Positions 1 to 10,601 are shown, counted from the first letter of the stretch. The stretch: 33,238 nucleotides of DNA from an uncultured Candidatus Saccharibacteria bacterium (GCA_938040655.1 CALHZK010000014.1:1-33238), one strand, 5' to 3'. The notes: generated by a model from the sequence alone, not told the origin. A program made the numbers and translations.

Positions 1-92
1 TCTTTTGTGCCTTCAGGGAGGAGATCCACCAAGAGGGACTCTTTTTCGCTGACAACATATTGCGTGCCAGAGATCTTTACGACTGCTTTCAT
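1..92 (-). CDS. rplU: 50S ribosomal protein bL21, N-terminal part (runs off the window)
   Basis: Component of the large ribosomal subunit. Reading from ATG at 90-92 gives 30 codons starting MKAVVKISGTQYVVSEKESL, which matches the bL21 start (MxAVIxxGGKQYxVxxG). The rest lies outside the window. AAGGA stands about 6 nt before the ATG, and a strong promoter lies at 128-156, so this is the first gene of a transcription unit. In most bacteria rplU is followed by rpmA, which cannot be seen here. The identification rests on a short but very characteristic N-terminus. Confidence 0.85.
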   Translation of the reverse strand, partial: MKAVVKISGTQYVVSEKESLLVDLLPEGTK

Positions 93-127
93 TTCATTCC
101 TTACTCGTTATATTAACCTAGTAGGCG

Positions 128-156
128 ATTATATCAGATACGACATTTTCTGGCAA
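128..156 (-). promoter_or_regulatory. rplU promoter
   Basis: On the minus strand: TTGCCA (151-156), 17-nt spacer, TATAAT (128-133), preceded by TG to give an extended -10 (TGATATAAT). The predicted start near 121 leaves a leader of about 29 nt that contains the rplU Shine-Dalgarno. The promoter begins right beside the stop codon of the GalU-like gene. Confidence 0.75.
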
Positions 157-159
157 TAA

Positions 160-972
160 TCAGCCGGCATGGCCGCACACTACCTGATTCGCGTGGAGCC
201 AGCCCGCCAACGTGCCACCATCCAAGTACTCACCGACTGCCGGCACCACCTTGACGATGCCACCATCGCCAACATAGCGATTGATAGCATCTGGCAGCTC
301 GTACTCGCCCCGCGGCGATGGCTCAAGCGTCCGGCACATGGCGATCACCTGTTTGGTCAGGATATATTTACTAATATTGATCAGGTTGCTCGGCGCAACA
401 TCGGGCTGTGGCTTCTCGATAATTTGCTGGTAGTCGCCTTGCTGATTCATCGCGATCACTCCATAGCGCGACACCTCGCTCGGGTCGACTGAGGCAGCCA
501 ATAGGCTACAGCTTCCCTCTGGCGTTGCCTTGATCAGACGAGCCACTTCACTCGAGCCGTCAGCATTATAAATAAAGTCGTCGCCCATCAACACCACTGC
601 TGATTCACCGTCCTGCAGATAGTCTGCCGCAAGCGCCACCGGTACCGCAGTGCCGTATTTGCCGTAGCTTGGCTGAGTTACAAAATGAAGCGTCGCAGTA
701 ATCGGCGCCACCATATCGAGGAGGTCCATCTTGCCTTTGCGGCGAAGATAGTCGTTCAGCGTGATATTGCTCCGATAATAATTCTGCAGCTGCTCGCTCT
801 GCTCACCAACGATAAATATTAGCTCGCTGATGCCGGCTTGCAAACAATCTTGCACAACATAATCAACCAGCGGCCGATTTCCAATTGGTAGCATACATTT
901 CTCAATTGCTTTGGTGATAGGCAGGCGGCGCGATCCCCAACCTGCCACAGGGATAATTGCTTTTGTAATCAT
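160..972 (-). CDS. galU: UTP-glucose-1-phosphate uridylyltransferase-like nucleotidyltransferase
   Basis: Likely makes UDP-glucose (or another NDP-sugar) from UTP and a sugar-1-phosphate, a cytoplasmic precursor step for envelope glycans. The 270-aa protein has the GalU nucleotide loop at residues 8-15 (PVAGWGSR, usually AGxGTR), then LPITKAIEKCMLPIGNRPL (family: LPxTKAxPKEMLP) and GDD near residue 130. The E of KEMLP is Cys here and the glycine-rich loop carries Ser for Thr, so substrate preference is uncertain. It is slightly shorter than typical GalU (about 290 aa). The gene follows ileS after 60 nt. AGGGAC directly precedes the ATG, and a weak TTGCTG-16-TACCAT promoter lies at 979-1006. 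A glucose-1-phosphate thymidylyltransferase role cannot be excluded. Confidence 0.85.
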   Translation of the reverse strand: MITKAIIPVAGWGSRRLPITKAIEKCMLPIGNRPLVDYVVQDCLQAGISELIFIVGEQSEQLQNYYRSNITLNDYLRRKGKMDLLDMVAPITATLHFVTQPSYGKYGTAVPVALAADYLQDGESAVVLMGDDFIYNADGSSEVARLIKATPEGSCSLLAASVDPSEVSRYGVIAMNQQGDYQQIIEKPQPDVAPSNLINISKYILTKQVIAMCRTLEPSPRGEYELPDAINRYVGDGGIVKVVPAVGEYLDGGTLAGWLHANQVVCGHAG

Positions 973-1032
973 GTCCCTATGGTACCAAGTTGGGCAGGCT
1001 CAGCAAAGTGTCTGTGCTTACAAAATAGAAAA

Positions 1033-3956
<2,924 letters not shown>

Positions 3957-3957
<1 letters not shown>

Positions 3958-4616
3958 TATAATTTCTCCTCATTCTTATTTTTACTATCTCGTGATTCAA
4001 TCTGATCTTTAACGCCCTCTGGCAAACTTTCGAATAATTCATTTATCTGATTCTTCTGAGTAATGAGCCTATCGGTAACATAGTTCATTAGCCCATACAT
4101 TTGATGCACCAGACTAGGATCTTCATCAAGCTTAATCTCCCCAGGGTGAGTTCCATTATTGCCAAATACCCTCAGAATATCTAGAGCCCTTTGTGTTTCG
4201 GGTTCAATACCCAACGCAACTATTTTCTTTATATCATCATTTATATTTTTACCATCGCCCCCCACAACGCCGAGAAGTATCTGCAATCCTAGCCTCAACA
4301 GTGCTGCAGCCGCACGTGGTGAAGCAGACAAAACTTGAGCAGACTCTCTATATAGTTTTTTAACCTCGTCTGGCATATCGTCGTTCGGATCTTCTACTAT
4401 AATTTGCGCTGGATAAACTAAAGACTCCTCAATCCAGATAGACCATCTACTGCAGTGTTCACATTTTGATACAGCGAGTAAATCTGATGGCAGGCATAAG
4501 CCAGACAGCCTACTACACAAACTATCACCCCATGCTTGATGCGCAAACACCCTGCAATGTGCGCAGTTAAATTCATCTTTTTCGTATTCCGGCGGATAGT
4601 ACATTATTTTGGTCAT
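3957..4616 (-). CDS. DUF4145 protein with N-terminal zinc ribbon
   Basis: Function unknown. In the 219-aa product, two cysteine pairs, C18-x2-C21 and C52-x2-C55, suggest a zinc ribbon. Residues 85-200 match the DUF4145 pattern: SPRAAAALLRLGLQILLG, then a loop, then RVFGNNGTHPGE (family: R..GN.aaH). In the literature DUF4145 domains occur alone or fused to restriction and other defence proteins; no nuclease or helicase domain is visible here. The gene is the first cistron after the isoleucine T-box, with AGGAG 4 nt before the ATG, and its stop overlaps the ileS start. Its codons are visibly more AT-rich than those of ileS or ftsZ, which hints at later acquisition. The domain call is good; any defence role is inference. 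Confidence 0.75.
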
Positions 4617-4850
4617 AATTCTCCTAAAACAAAAATCACCCCTTCTGACTTCGAGAATCCGCTGGGTTTTAACGCGGACGGTACCATCTCGATTCCGAAA
4701 GAAGTGATTCCTTCAGCACTTTATTGGGTTGCTTTATCGTTGCATTCACGGCGGGTTCTACTCAGCAAGTTGCTTTTCTTCCCGCGGGCGGACACCGCCA
4801 ACCCAAGCTGGCGATGTGTCGTAGGTGATAACTACTCAAACGCTCTTGCC
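4617..4850 (-). promoter_or_regulatory. T-box riboswitch (isoleucine) in the DUF4145-ileS leader
   Basis: Minus-strand RNA that should sense uncharged tRNA-Ile. A short stem I can be drawn from GCG (4841-4843) to CGC (4811-4813 region), with an AGTA/GA S-turn and an ATC isoleucine specifier at 4813-4815. A second stem, GCGGG/CCCGC, encloses GAA/AGTA (another S-turn) around an AGCA/TGCT hairpin, as in stem II. The T-box bulge TGGTACCG is at 4679-4686, between helix CGAGA/TCTCG and helix TCCGC/GCGGA; this is the classic antiterminator fold, and UGGU can pair with ACCA of tRNA-Ile (discriminator A). A 12-bp pairing (AATCACTTCTTT with GAAGGGGTGATT) followed by a U-rich run lies before the AGGAG ribosome site, so control could be by termination or by sequestration of the ribosome site. 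Confidence 0.88.
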
Positions 4851-4854
4851 TTGT

Positions 4855-4860
4855 ATTATA
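4855..4860 (-). promoter_or_regulatory. -10 element of the T-box operon promoter
   Basis: TATAAT on the minus strand, about 6 nt before the predicted RNA start near 4848. No good -35 is visible at 16-18 nt (TAGATG is the best match at 17), so activation or weak basal activity is possible. Confidence 0.5.
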
Positions 4861-5259
4861 GCCCAAAGTACTCACAACATCTAGTCGCAAAACAGCTGTC
4901 ACTTTTACTACACCATAATCTACACAAGAGGTGCCCCAAACTGTCTTGACCGTCTAGTCTATTTTATTGCCATATTGACAACATAATTATCTGCTGCCTT
5001 GTACTCACCCTGACGGCTGGTCGAGTTTTGTCGGGTTATGATATTTTTACAACGATTTTGCAAAGCCCTGGCTGGCTGATTTGTGTGGCTAGATTGTTGT
5101 ACTTTTGTCAAAAATCTTCTCACAGTCATAATCTAATTTGTAGTAAAAATAACTAGCCTTTAGTTACCCGTTGTATGGTTGACATTTTACTGCCACATCG
5201 TCTATCAAGGCGTCTGCGAGCAAAAAGTTGCACTCTCTACATCGTTGTGTTTTTGACTA
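4861..5259 (-). other. gene-poor AT-rich stretch between kinase remnant and T-box promoter
   Basis: No convincing gene, tRNA or terminator. One minus-strand reading frame (4959-5129, 56 codons, ATG start, basic product) has no ribosome site and no recognisable similarity. On the plus strand TTGTCA-16-CATAAT near 5106-5133 resembles a promoter but leads only into antisense of the kinase remnant. The base composition is clearly more AT-rich than the neighbouring genes. Confidence 0.4.
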
Positions 5260-5984
5260 TTATTTGTACTGAGCGTAGGCGCGCTCAAGTGCTTGCATCA
5301 AACGCGCTGGGTCGCTGTGGCGACGAGCCGATTGGCACTGCAACGATGCCGCCAGCACTCGGCGAACCGGAGCCGGAAGTTGAGGAGCAATTGCTACCGG
5401 ACGACGATTACGATACGCTCGCCAACGCTGCGGTACCGACCAAAACGGCAGACACCCTGCGAGCACCAAATGGGCGACTATGGCGAACCGGTAGCTTGCC
5501 GTACGAGCAGTCAGTCTACTACCAACAGTAACTCTTCTGGTGCCATCGTTTCGTACGTGCCGCGCCGGCTAGTGACGCGTCACAGACCATCAGTTTGCTG
5601 TATTTCTGCAGCCTCAAGATCAACTATCCGCGCACCCTGCAAGGTAAATATGAGATGCTGCAAATTAAGATCTCGGTACAGTACACCAGCCCGCAAAAGT
5701 GCCTGCTCGAGCGTGGCGTAACGCCGCAGTCTATCGAGAGCCTGTGGCAAGGGTGGTGCCACTGCTCGCCAACCCGCCATGCAATCAAGGTGCAGCCATT
5801 TCTCCATCGACTCGCCAGCAATATATTCTCGCTCCAGCCGGTCGGGCCGTTGCCGCAATAGCTGCGGCACGAGGCCGGTTTGCGCCAGTCGCCGCAGGTT
5901 ATTTTTCTCGCGCTGTAGCCGATCGATATCGCCGCAACTATTGGCAATTTTTTGTACCGTCCCCTGCGTGATACTTGTCTTCAT
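5260..5984 (-). pseudogene. decayed protein-kinase-like gene
   Basis: From ATG at 5982-5984 (AAGGAGG 12 nt upstream) the first 134 codons give a small kinase-like N-terminal part: VQKIA (possible lysine, residue 12), REKNNLRRL, then YRDLNLQHLIF (catalytic-loop equivalent, D105) and VDLE in place of DFG. An in-frame TGA at 5580-5582 follows. The same frame continues with GTYETMAPEELL, which resembles the APE segment of Ser/Thr kinases, and hits a second TGA at 5511-5513. A different frame then carries a plausible C-lobe: an F-helix-like stretch ending LVLAGCLPF, and RRHSDPARLMQALERAYAQYK up to TAA at 5260. So the intact ancestor had about 240 codons, with one nonsense change and one frameshift near 5511-5530. 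It may be a lipopolysaccharide-kinase-like or a Hanks-type kinase. Confidence 0.65.
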
Positions 5985-6013
5985 ACTGGTGTGCCGCCTC
6001 CTTGTTTTTGCAC

Positions 6014-6078
6014 AAAAAATCACCTTCCTGCTATATAGAATTTTTCACATAATGCGTACTAATTCTACCAGGAAGGTG
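6014..6078 (-). terminator. intrinsic terminator after the liaF-like gene
   Basis: Perfect 10-bp inverted repeat CACCTTCCTG/CAGGAAGGTG (6069-6078 with 6021-6030 on the plus strand), extended inside by TAGAATT/AATTCTA, followed on the minus strand by ATTTTTT (6014-6020). It lies 22 nt after the stop of the LiaF-like gene and directly before the ribosome site of the kinase remnant, so the remnant would be transcribed only by readthrough. Confidence 0.85.
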
Positions 6079-6099
6079 ACCGGATAAAAGCGCCTTGGG

Positions 6100-6765
6100 C
6101 TACTTCATCTCGATGCCGCCGAGGACACATTCACCTCGTACGTAGACGGTCTTTTTGGCTTTTTTGTTGGGCTGTGTTTTGTTTGTTGTGCCGCCCAAAA
6201 TATTCATCGTGTGATCTTTGACAACCACCGAGTCAGGAAAAATTAATTTGATACCACCGCACAAAGTAAATACTTCGATGACTGCTTTGTCAGTAATATC
6301 TGCCTGACTAAGATCGACATCAATGCCACCAAACACTGCCGAAAAAACACCACCTTTGTACGTATCCTTGATGCGTAATTCACTCCCAGAAAATAGCGCC
6401 AGGGTGTCTTGGTTTGATGCCTTACGTGGCCAGCGACTACTGCGTGCACCCGCGCTCGTTATTACTGCGAGACCGAGGGCGATCACGATAGTCGGCCACA
6501 AAACCCGCCAAACACTTACGTCGACAATGTGCAGTGCGCCAAGCCCACTCACCACACCAAAGGTCGCGAGAACGACGCCCCACAACCAGCTACGGCGACT
6601 AATCAGTAGCACACCAGCGACCAATAAACCAACCGCCCAGACACCCCGCCAAAACTCATGCCAAGCTGAGAACTCGATGAAGTGAAGATTGTGAAGAAAA
6701 AGGATCACGCCAAACGATACTGCGACCAGCCCGGCGTAAAGTCGAATGATTGAATTGCTTTTCAT
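6100..6765 (-). CDS. LiaF-like membrane protein (LiaI/LiaF TM region plus C-terminal YvqF-type domain)
   Basis: In Firmicutes LiaF is a membrane inhibitor of a cell-envelope stress two-component system. The 221-aa product has four hydrophobic helices (about residues 7-29, 39-57, 60-80, 84-104) like the LiaI/LiaF TM region, then a soluble domain with the repeated turn signature of the family: VFGGIDVDL, LCGGIKLIFPD, NILGGTTNK and VLGGIEMK. No LiaR/LiaS-type genes are in the window, so its partner is unknown. It follows the VKOR gene after 27 nt that contain a GCCAGT/ACTGGC inverted repeat; only GGCGG lies close to the ATG. It is the last gene before the terminator of the ftsZ-nrdR cluster. Confidence 0.8.
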   Translation of the reverse strand: MKSNSIIRLYAGLVAVSFGVILFLHNLHFIEFSAWHEFWRGVWAVGLLVAGVLLISRRSWLWGVVLATFGVVSGLGALHIVDVSVWRVLWPTIVIALGLAVITSAGARSSRWPRKASNQDTLALFSGSELRIKDTYKGGVFSAVFGGIDVDLSQADITDKAVIEVFTLCGGIKLIFPDSVVVKDHTMNILGGTTNKTQPNKKAKKTVYVRGECVLGGIEMK

Positions 6766-6768
6766 ACC

Positions 6769-6785
6769 GCCAGTATAACACTGGC
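6769..6785. repeat. short inverted repeat before the liaF-like start
   Basis: GCCAGT-5 nt-ACTGGC, located between the VKOR stop (6793) and the LiaF-like ATG (6765). It has no U-run, so it is not a terminator; it could be a small mRNA hairpin limiting translation or an operator. Confidence 0.45.
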
Positions 6786-6792
6786 ATATGTG

Positions 6793-7398
6793 TTAGGCGA
6801 ATAGTTTTGGAATAACGACTATCACTAACCCTACCAAACATACCGCCATGAGCAGTGTATCAAAACCCTTGTCGATAAACCGCCGCCAACTTGGACCGCC
6901 CCACACCTGTGCCATTACATTATAGCGAGTCAGCCCATAGCCAACCAATATCATACCAACATCCAACGTCAAGCACCATGGGCACAGCACGCCAATCACA
7001 TTCATACTCATATAGAACATCCAGCCGGCGAACAATAGACCAGCCACAGCACCGAGCTGTGCACCAATCATAAACCAACGTGGAAAGCGCACTCTGGCAA
7101 GGAGGGCGACCGTGATTGTCACGATGACCGGAAGCGTCACCAGGCCAATCAGGCTATTCGGAAAACCTAGCAGCGTGGCTGACCAGTGGCGAGCGACCGA
7201 GGCACAACTGATCGCCGCATTGATATCGCAGCTGAGTTGCGCGTGATTATTCTTTGCCAACACAAATGACTCAATTGATAGCATGAACGACGCCACTAGG
7301 CCAATCCCCGCACCAAGTAGCGCGACCGCAGCGGCACGCTCGGCGAGGGCATCCTTGGCCATGAATCGGCGCCAGCCACTCACCGATAGATCAGACAT
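6793..7398 (-). CDS. vitamin K epoxide reductase (VKOR) family membrane protein
   Basis: Bacterial VKOR reoxidises periplasmic or extracellular thiol oxidases using quinones and so drives disulfide formation. From ATG at 7396-7398 the protein has 201 aa with about five hydrophobic segments. The family signs are the loop cysteines C57 and C65 (LSCDINAAISCASV), a serine/asparagine stretch FPNSLIGL, and the active-site C139-P-W-C142. GAGGT lies 9 nt before this ATG; the longer reading frame upstream only mirrors the neighbour gene. The start overlaps the stop of the thioredoxin-fold gene by 8 nt, so the two are translated together and probably act together. Confidence 0.9.
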   Translation of the reverse strand: MSDLSVSGWRRFMAKDALAERAAAVALLGAGIGLVASFMLSIESFVLAKNNHAQLSCDINAAISCASVARHWSATLLGFPNSLIGLVTLPVIVTITVALLARVRFPRWFMIGAQLGAVAGLLFAGWMFYMSMNVIGVLCPWCLTLDVGMILVGYGLTRYNVMAQVWGGPSWRRFIDKGFDTLLMAVCLVGLVIVVIPKLFA

Positions 7399-7648
7399 AA
7401 TAGCTGACCTCATCGATCTGCGGCAGCGGCCGACCACGCCATAAATGCTGCACGTGGCCGTCTTGGCTGAGAGCGATGATCGTCGGGTATTCGACGATAT
7501 CATACGTGCGGCAAAAAGCCTCGCCCTCAATCGTCTCTGGGTCTTTTTGCTCTAATAGTCTACCGGTGCGCCGCCCAAACTCACGCAAATATTCGACAAC
7601 CTCACGAGCATGATCGCTCGCTGGCTTGTAGATCACGACAACCCGCAT
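7391..7648 (-). CDS. small thioredoxin/glutaredoxin-fold protein without CxxC
   Basis: 85-aa protein that looks like a glutaredoxin fold: strand MRVVVIYKP, a central helix, the cis-proline segment EYPTIIAL, then DGHVQHLWRGRPLPQ and a final helix. The place of the CxxC is occupied by KPASDHA; the only Cys (in EAFCRTYD) lies in the middle of the protein. It therefore cannot act as a classical dithiol oxidoreductase. AAGGAGG lies 7 nt before the ATG. It sits 3 nt after nrdR and overlaps the VKOR gene by 8 nt, which suggests a VKOR partner or chaperone-like role; that is inference. Confidence 0.65.
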   Translation of the reverse strand: MRVVVIYKPASDHAREVVEYLREFGRRTGRLLEQKDPETIEGEAFCRTYDIVEYPTIIALSQDGHVQHLWRGRPLPQIDEVSYYV

Positions 7649-7651
7649 CGA

Positions 7652-8098
7652 TTATCCCTCCTTGATCGCTTTTCGTTTTTCTAGAATCTGCACGAAATCA
7701 TCAAGCGTCTCGAACTTCTGAAACACGCTGGCAAACCGCACATAGGCGACCTCATTGCGATGCGCCAATTCGTCTAATACAAACTCACCAATCTGGCGCG
7801 ACGACACTTCAGAATCGCCCAGGGCATATAGTGCGTCTTCAACCGCACTGATAATTGCTTCGACTTCCTCATCCGACTTAAGAAATTTGCCGACCGATCG
7901 ACTGACCGCGAGAGACAGCTTAGTCCGATCAAACAGCTCGCGCGTACCGCTGCGCTTGATCACCGCCAGATTTGGCTTCTCGATCCGCTCATATGTGGTA
8001 AAGCGGCGGCCATCTGGCGTCTCACGCCGACGCCGAATCGCCATGCCGCCAGACACTTCACGCGATTCAACCACCCGACTATCGCCAATATTCTTCAC
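7652..8098 (-). CDS. nrdR: NrdR-like transcriptional repressor lacking the zinc-ribbon cysteines
   Basis: NrdR represses ribonucleotide reductase genes in response to ATP/dATP. The 148-aa protein keeps the signature around DSRxxExxxxxxIRRRRE and RRFTTYER and the whole ATP-cone (VIKRSGTRELFDRTKL through VRFASVFQKFETLDDF). The four zinc ligands of the family (CPxC at residues 3-6, CxxC after RRRE) are absent: the N-terminus reads MKNIGDSR and the second knuckle reads RRETPDGRRF. The start is GTG at 8096-8098 with AAGGAG 6 nt upstream, so a missed longer N-terminus is unlikely (the ftsZ stop lies 9 nt upstream). DNA binding without zinc is an open question. Confidence 0.88.
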   Translation of the reverse strand: MKNIGDSRVVESREVSGGMAIRRRRETPDGRRFTTYERIEKPNLAVIKRSGTRELFDRTKLSLAVSRSVGKFLKSDEEVEAIISAVEDALYALGDSEVSSRQIGEFVLDELAHRNEVAYVRFASVFQKFETLDDFVQILEKRKAIKEG

Positions 8099-8107
8099 GC
8101 CAGCTCC

Positions 8108-9295
8108 TTATGATTCCTTTTTCTTGCGTCGGCGCAAAAAGGACGGCATATCCTCATCCTCTTCTTCTGGCTGCGGATTATCCCAAATATTCGTCTCTTC
8201 ATCAGATTCAAAGTGCTTAGCCGGCGCGTCATCTTCATCGAGCTCCATATCAATCTCCTCGACAACATCATCCTCCACCTTGGTCGGCGGAGTAGCCGGG
8301 CGGGCCGGTATATCGAGGCTGACCTCTTGCTCGAATGTTTCGCTATCAAACCCGGTCGCGATCACCGTGATCACCAGCTCGTCCTCCATCTCAGGCTTCA
8401 GTGTTGCACCAAAGATGATATTCGCATCAGGGCTCACCGCGCTGGTGATCACCTCTGCCGCCTCTTGAATCTCCGCCATACTCATATCATAGCCGCCTGT
8501 CACGTTGAACAGAACACCCTTGGCGCCGTCGATCGATACCTCGATCAATGGGCTCTCGATCGCCTGCTGTGCCGCCTGGATGGCTCGGCTGTCACCGCTC
8601 GCCCGGCCGATCCCCATCAGTGCCGAGCCAGCATTACTCATGATCGCCTTGACATCAGCGAAGTCGAGGTTGATCAGCCCGTGCTCAGTGATTAGCTCCG
8701 AGATCCCCTGCACACCTTGGCGCAGGACATCATCGGCGATTTTAAACGTCTCCAGCAGCGGCGTCCGCCGATCAATTGTCTGCAAAAGCCGATCATTCGG
8801 AATGGTGATCAAGGTATCAACTTGGCGGCCCAAATGGGTGATCGCCCAATCAGCATTAACTCGCCGCTTCTCACCCTCAAAACTAAATGGCCGAGTCGCG
8901 ACACCAACCACCAAAATGCCCATATCGTGAGCAATCTCAGCGATCACATGCCCCGCACCGGAGCCAGTGCCGCCACCTGCGCCGATCGTCACGAAGACCA
9001 TATCAGCACCGCTCAGCGACGCCTGAATTTCATCTCGCGATTCATTAGCCGCCGCCTCGCCCACTTTGGGGTCAGCACCAGCGCCAAGACCATTCGTCGT
9101 ATTGTGGCCAAGGTGGATTTTGACATCAGCTTTTGAATTATGCAGTGCCTGAGCATCGGTATTCATGGCGATGAACTCAACCCCCTGGAGGCCAGCATCC
9201 TTCATGCGGTTGACGGCTGAACCGCCCGCACCACCGACACCGACGACTTTTATACTGGCAAACGTTTGGACTTCACTTGGTTGTACCTGCGGCAT
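8108..9295 (-). CDS. ftsZ: cell division protein FtsZ
   Basis: Tubulin-like GTPase that forms the division ring. The 395-aa protein has the nucleotide-binding start VVGVGGAGGSAVNRM (residues 17-31), the tubulin signature GGGTGSG at 107-113, NxDxAD in the T7 loop (INLDFADVKAIM), a variable acidic linker, and a C-terminal peptide MPSFLRRRKKK that corresponds to the conserved FtsA/ZipA-binding tail (IPxFLR). GGGGAG lies 9 nt before the ATG. It follows ftsA after 65 nt that include its own extended -10 promoter, and its TAA is part of the nrdR ribosome site. Confidence 0.98.
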   Translation of the reverse strand: MPQVQPSEVQTFASIKVVGVGGAGGSAVNRMKDAGLQGVEFIAMNTDAQALHNSKADVKIHLGHNTTNGLGAGADPKVGEAAANESRDEIQASLSGADMVFVTIGAGGGTGSGAGHVIAEIAHDMGILVVGVATRPFSFEGEKRRVNADWAITHLGRQVDTLITIPNDRLLQTIDRRTPLLETFKIADDVLRQGVQGISELITEHGLINLDFADVKAIMSNAGSALMGIGRASGDSRAIQAAQQAIESPLIEVSIDGAKGVLFNVTGGYDMSMAEIQEAAEVITSAVSPDANIIFGATLKPEMEDELVITVIATGFDSETFEQEVSLDIPARPATPPTKVEDDVVEEIDMELDEDDAPAKHFESDEETNIWDNPQPEEEDEDMPSFLRRRKKKES

Positions 9296-9323
9296 TATTG
9301 TTCTCCCCTATTCTTTCCCTCAC

Positions 9324-9332
9324 AGTATATCA
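9324..9332 (-). promoter_or_regulatory. extended -10 promoter of ftsZ
   Basis: TGATATACT on the minus strand (TG-n-TATACT) between ftsA and ftsZ, with no recognisable -35 at 16-18 nt. The start near 9317 leaves about 20 nt of leader with the GGGGAG ribosome site. Confidence 0.5.
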
Positions 9333-9360
9333 TTTTTCCTATAGCTACGCCACGCACCAA

Positions 9361-10593
9361 TTATTTAAACTTGGCCAGCAGCTTCTGCAATAACCCACCC
9401 GCTTTCTTGGTGATCTCATTTGACTTCTTTAGCAGCGGCTCACCGCCCGGCATCTCATGGGCGCCCGAACCATCGATCAGCATCAGCCCAACCGCCGCCG
9501 CGAACTCCGGCCGCTCCACGCCATCACTGGCGCCGCCATAGCCTCGCGGTACACCCAACTTGGCAGCCAAGCGCAGGTGCGTTTTGGCAAATGGCACCAG
9601 GCCCTCAATACGAGCGCCGCCGCCGACCAGCACCACGCCCGACGGTAAGTGGCCAATACCGCCAGCCTTCTCGAGCTCCTTGGCGATCAGTTCAAAAATT
9701 TCTTCGTAGCGAGCCTCGACAATTTCATCAATATCAGTCTGCTCAAAGAGGTACGTCTGCTTTTCGTATTTGGTCTCGACCTCGCCTGGAGTTGTCTGGC
9801 CAAACCGCGCATGCGTCAGCTTGACCTGCTCGGCCACCTCTGGGTCAGTCTTCAACCCGATTGCCAAATCATTGGTCACGTTTTGAGCACCCATCGGGAT
9901 CACGGCGACATGCTGCAAATCACCTTCTTCAAACACCGCCACGCCGGTCGTCGCACCACCAATATCGATCACTGCCACACCATTCTCTAGCTGCGACTCC
10001 GTCAGCACCGCCCGAGCACTGGCCAGCACCGAGGGCACCACCGATGTCATTGCTACCTTGGCCATCTCGGCAGACTTACGCAAATGCGCCACATAGGGCT
10101 TGAGCGCCGACACCACATTGGCCCGCAGCTCCATCCGCGCCCCTGTCATACCAACTGGGTCTTTGATATCCTGGCCATCCAGCCGATACGAATATGGCAC
10201 AATCTCAAGAATTTCTCGATTGGCAGGCACCTTTCCAGTAGTGGCCATTTCTTCTAGGCGCGCCACATCATCTTCTGTCACCTCGGTATCATTGGTGCCA
10301 ACCGCAATCATACCGTTCGCCTTTGTGCTCAAAATATGAGTGCCGTTGATGCTGACGGTTGCATCGTTCACCTGGTGGCCGCTCATCCGCTCCACTAGCT
10401 CGAGTACTTTGTCAATCGCCGCCGCCGGCCCCGTCAGATGACTCACCATACCCTTGCGCATGCCGCTATTCGGCACTTCACCGACACCAATTATTTTTGT
10501 CACACCAGTTTCTGCGTCAATATGACCGATCACGCACCGCACCATTTTGGTGCCGACATCAATCCCTACCGCATATCGAGAATGTTCTTGCAT
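9361..10593 (-). CDS. ftsA: cell division protein FtsA
   Basis: Actin-fold ATPase that tethers FtsZ filaments to the membrane. The 410-aa protein has the phosphate-1 loop VGIDVGTKMVRCVIG at the N-terminus, the phosphate-2 strand VIDIGGATTGVAVF, the adenosine motif VVLVGGGARIEGL, and a C-terminal amphipathic helix (KKAGGLLQKLLAKFK) as the membrane anchor. There is no ribosome site before the ATG (10591-10593), but a good promoter ends 8 nt upstream, so the mRNA is predicted leaderless. ftsA and ftsZ are adjacent as in most bacteria. Confidence 0.97.
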   Translation of the reverse strand: MQEHSRYAVGIDVGTKMVRCVIGHIDAETGVTKIIGVGEVPNSGMRKGMVSHLTGPAAAIDKVLELVERMSGHQVNDATVSINGTHILSTKANGMIAVGTNDTEVTEDDVARLEEMATTGKVPANREILEIVPYSYRLDGQDIKDPVGMTGARMELRANVVSALKPYVAHLRKSAEMAKVAMTSVVPSVLASARAVLTESQLENGVAVIDIGGATTGVAVFEEGDLQHVAVIPMGAQNVTNDLAIGLKTDPEVAEQVKLTHARFGQTTPGEVETKYEKQTYLFEQTDIDEIVEARYEEIFELIAKELEKAGGIGHLPSGVVLVGGGARIEGLVPFAKTHLRLAAKLGVPRGYGGASDGVERPEFAAAVGLMLIDGSGAHEMPGGEPLLKKSNEITKKAGGLLQKLLAKFK

Positions 10594-10601
10594 ATGCTTT
10601 A

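Noticed and set aside
4959..5129. 56-codon minus-strand ORF
   Set aside because: No ribosome site, low-complexity basic product, AT-rich background; kept only as part of the intergenic description.
5175..5531. 118-aa plus-strand reading frame
   Set aside because: Lies antisense to the C-lobe of the kinase remnant, has no ribosome site and shows no family pattern.
5511..5582. Recoding of TGA as an amino acid (as in Gracilibacteria)
   Set aside because: Several intact genes here end in TGA at the correct family length (ileS, recJ, map region), and the kinase also has a frameshift.
7399..7530. 44 extra N-terminal residues for the VKOR protein
   Set aside because: They lie inside the thioredoxin-fold gene, while the ATG at 7398 has GAGGT at a good distance.
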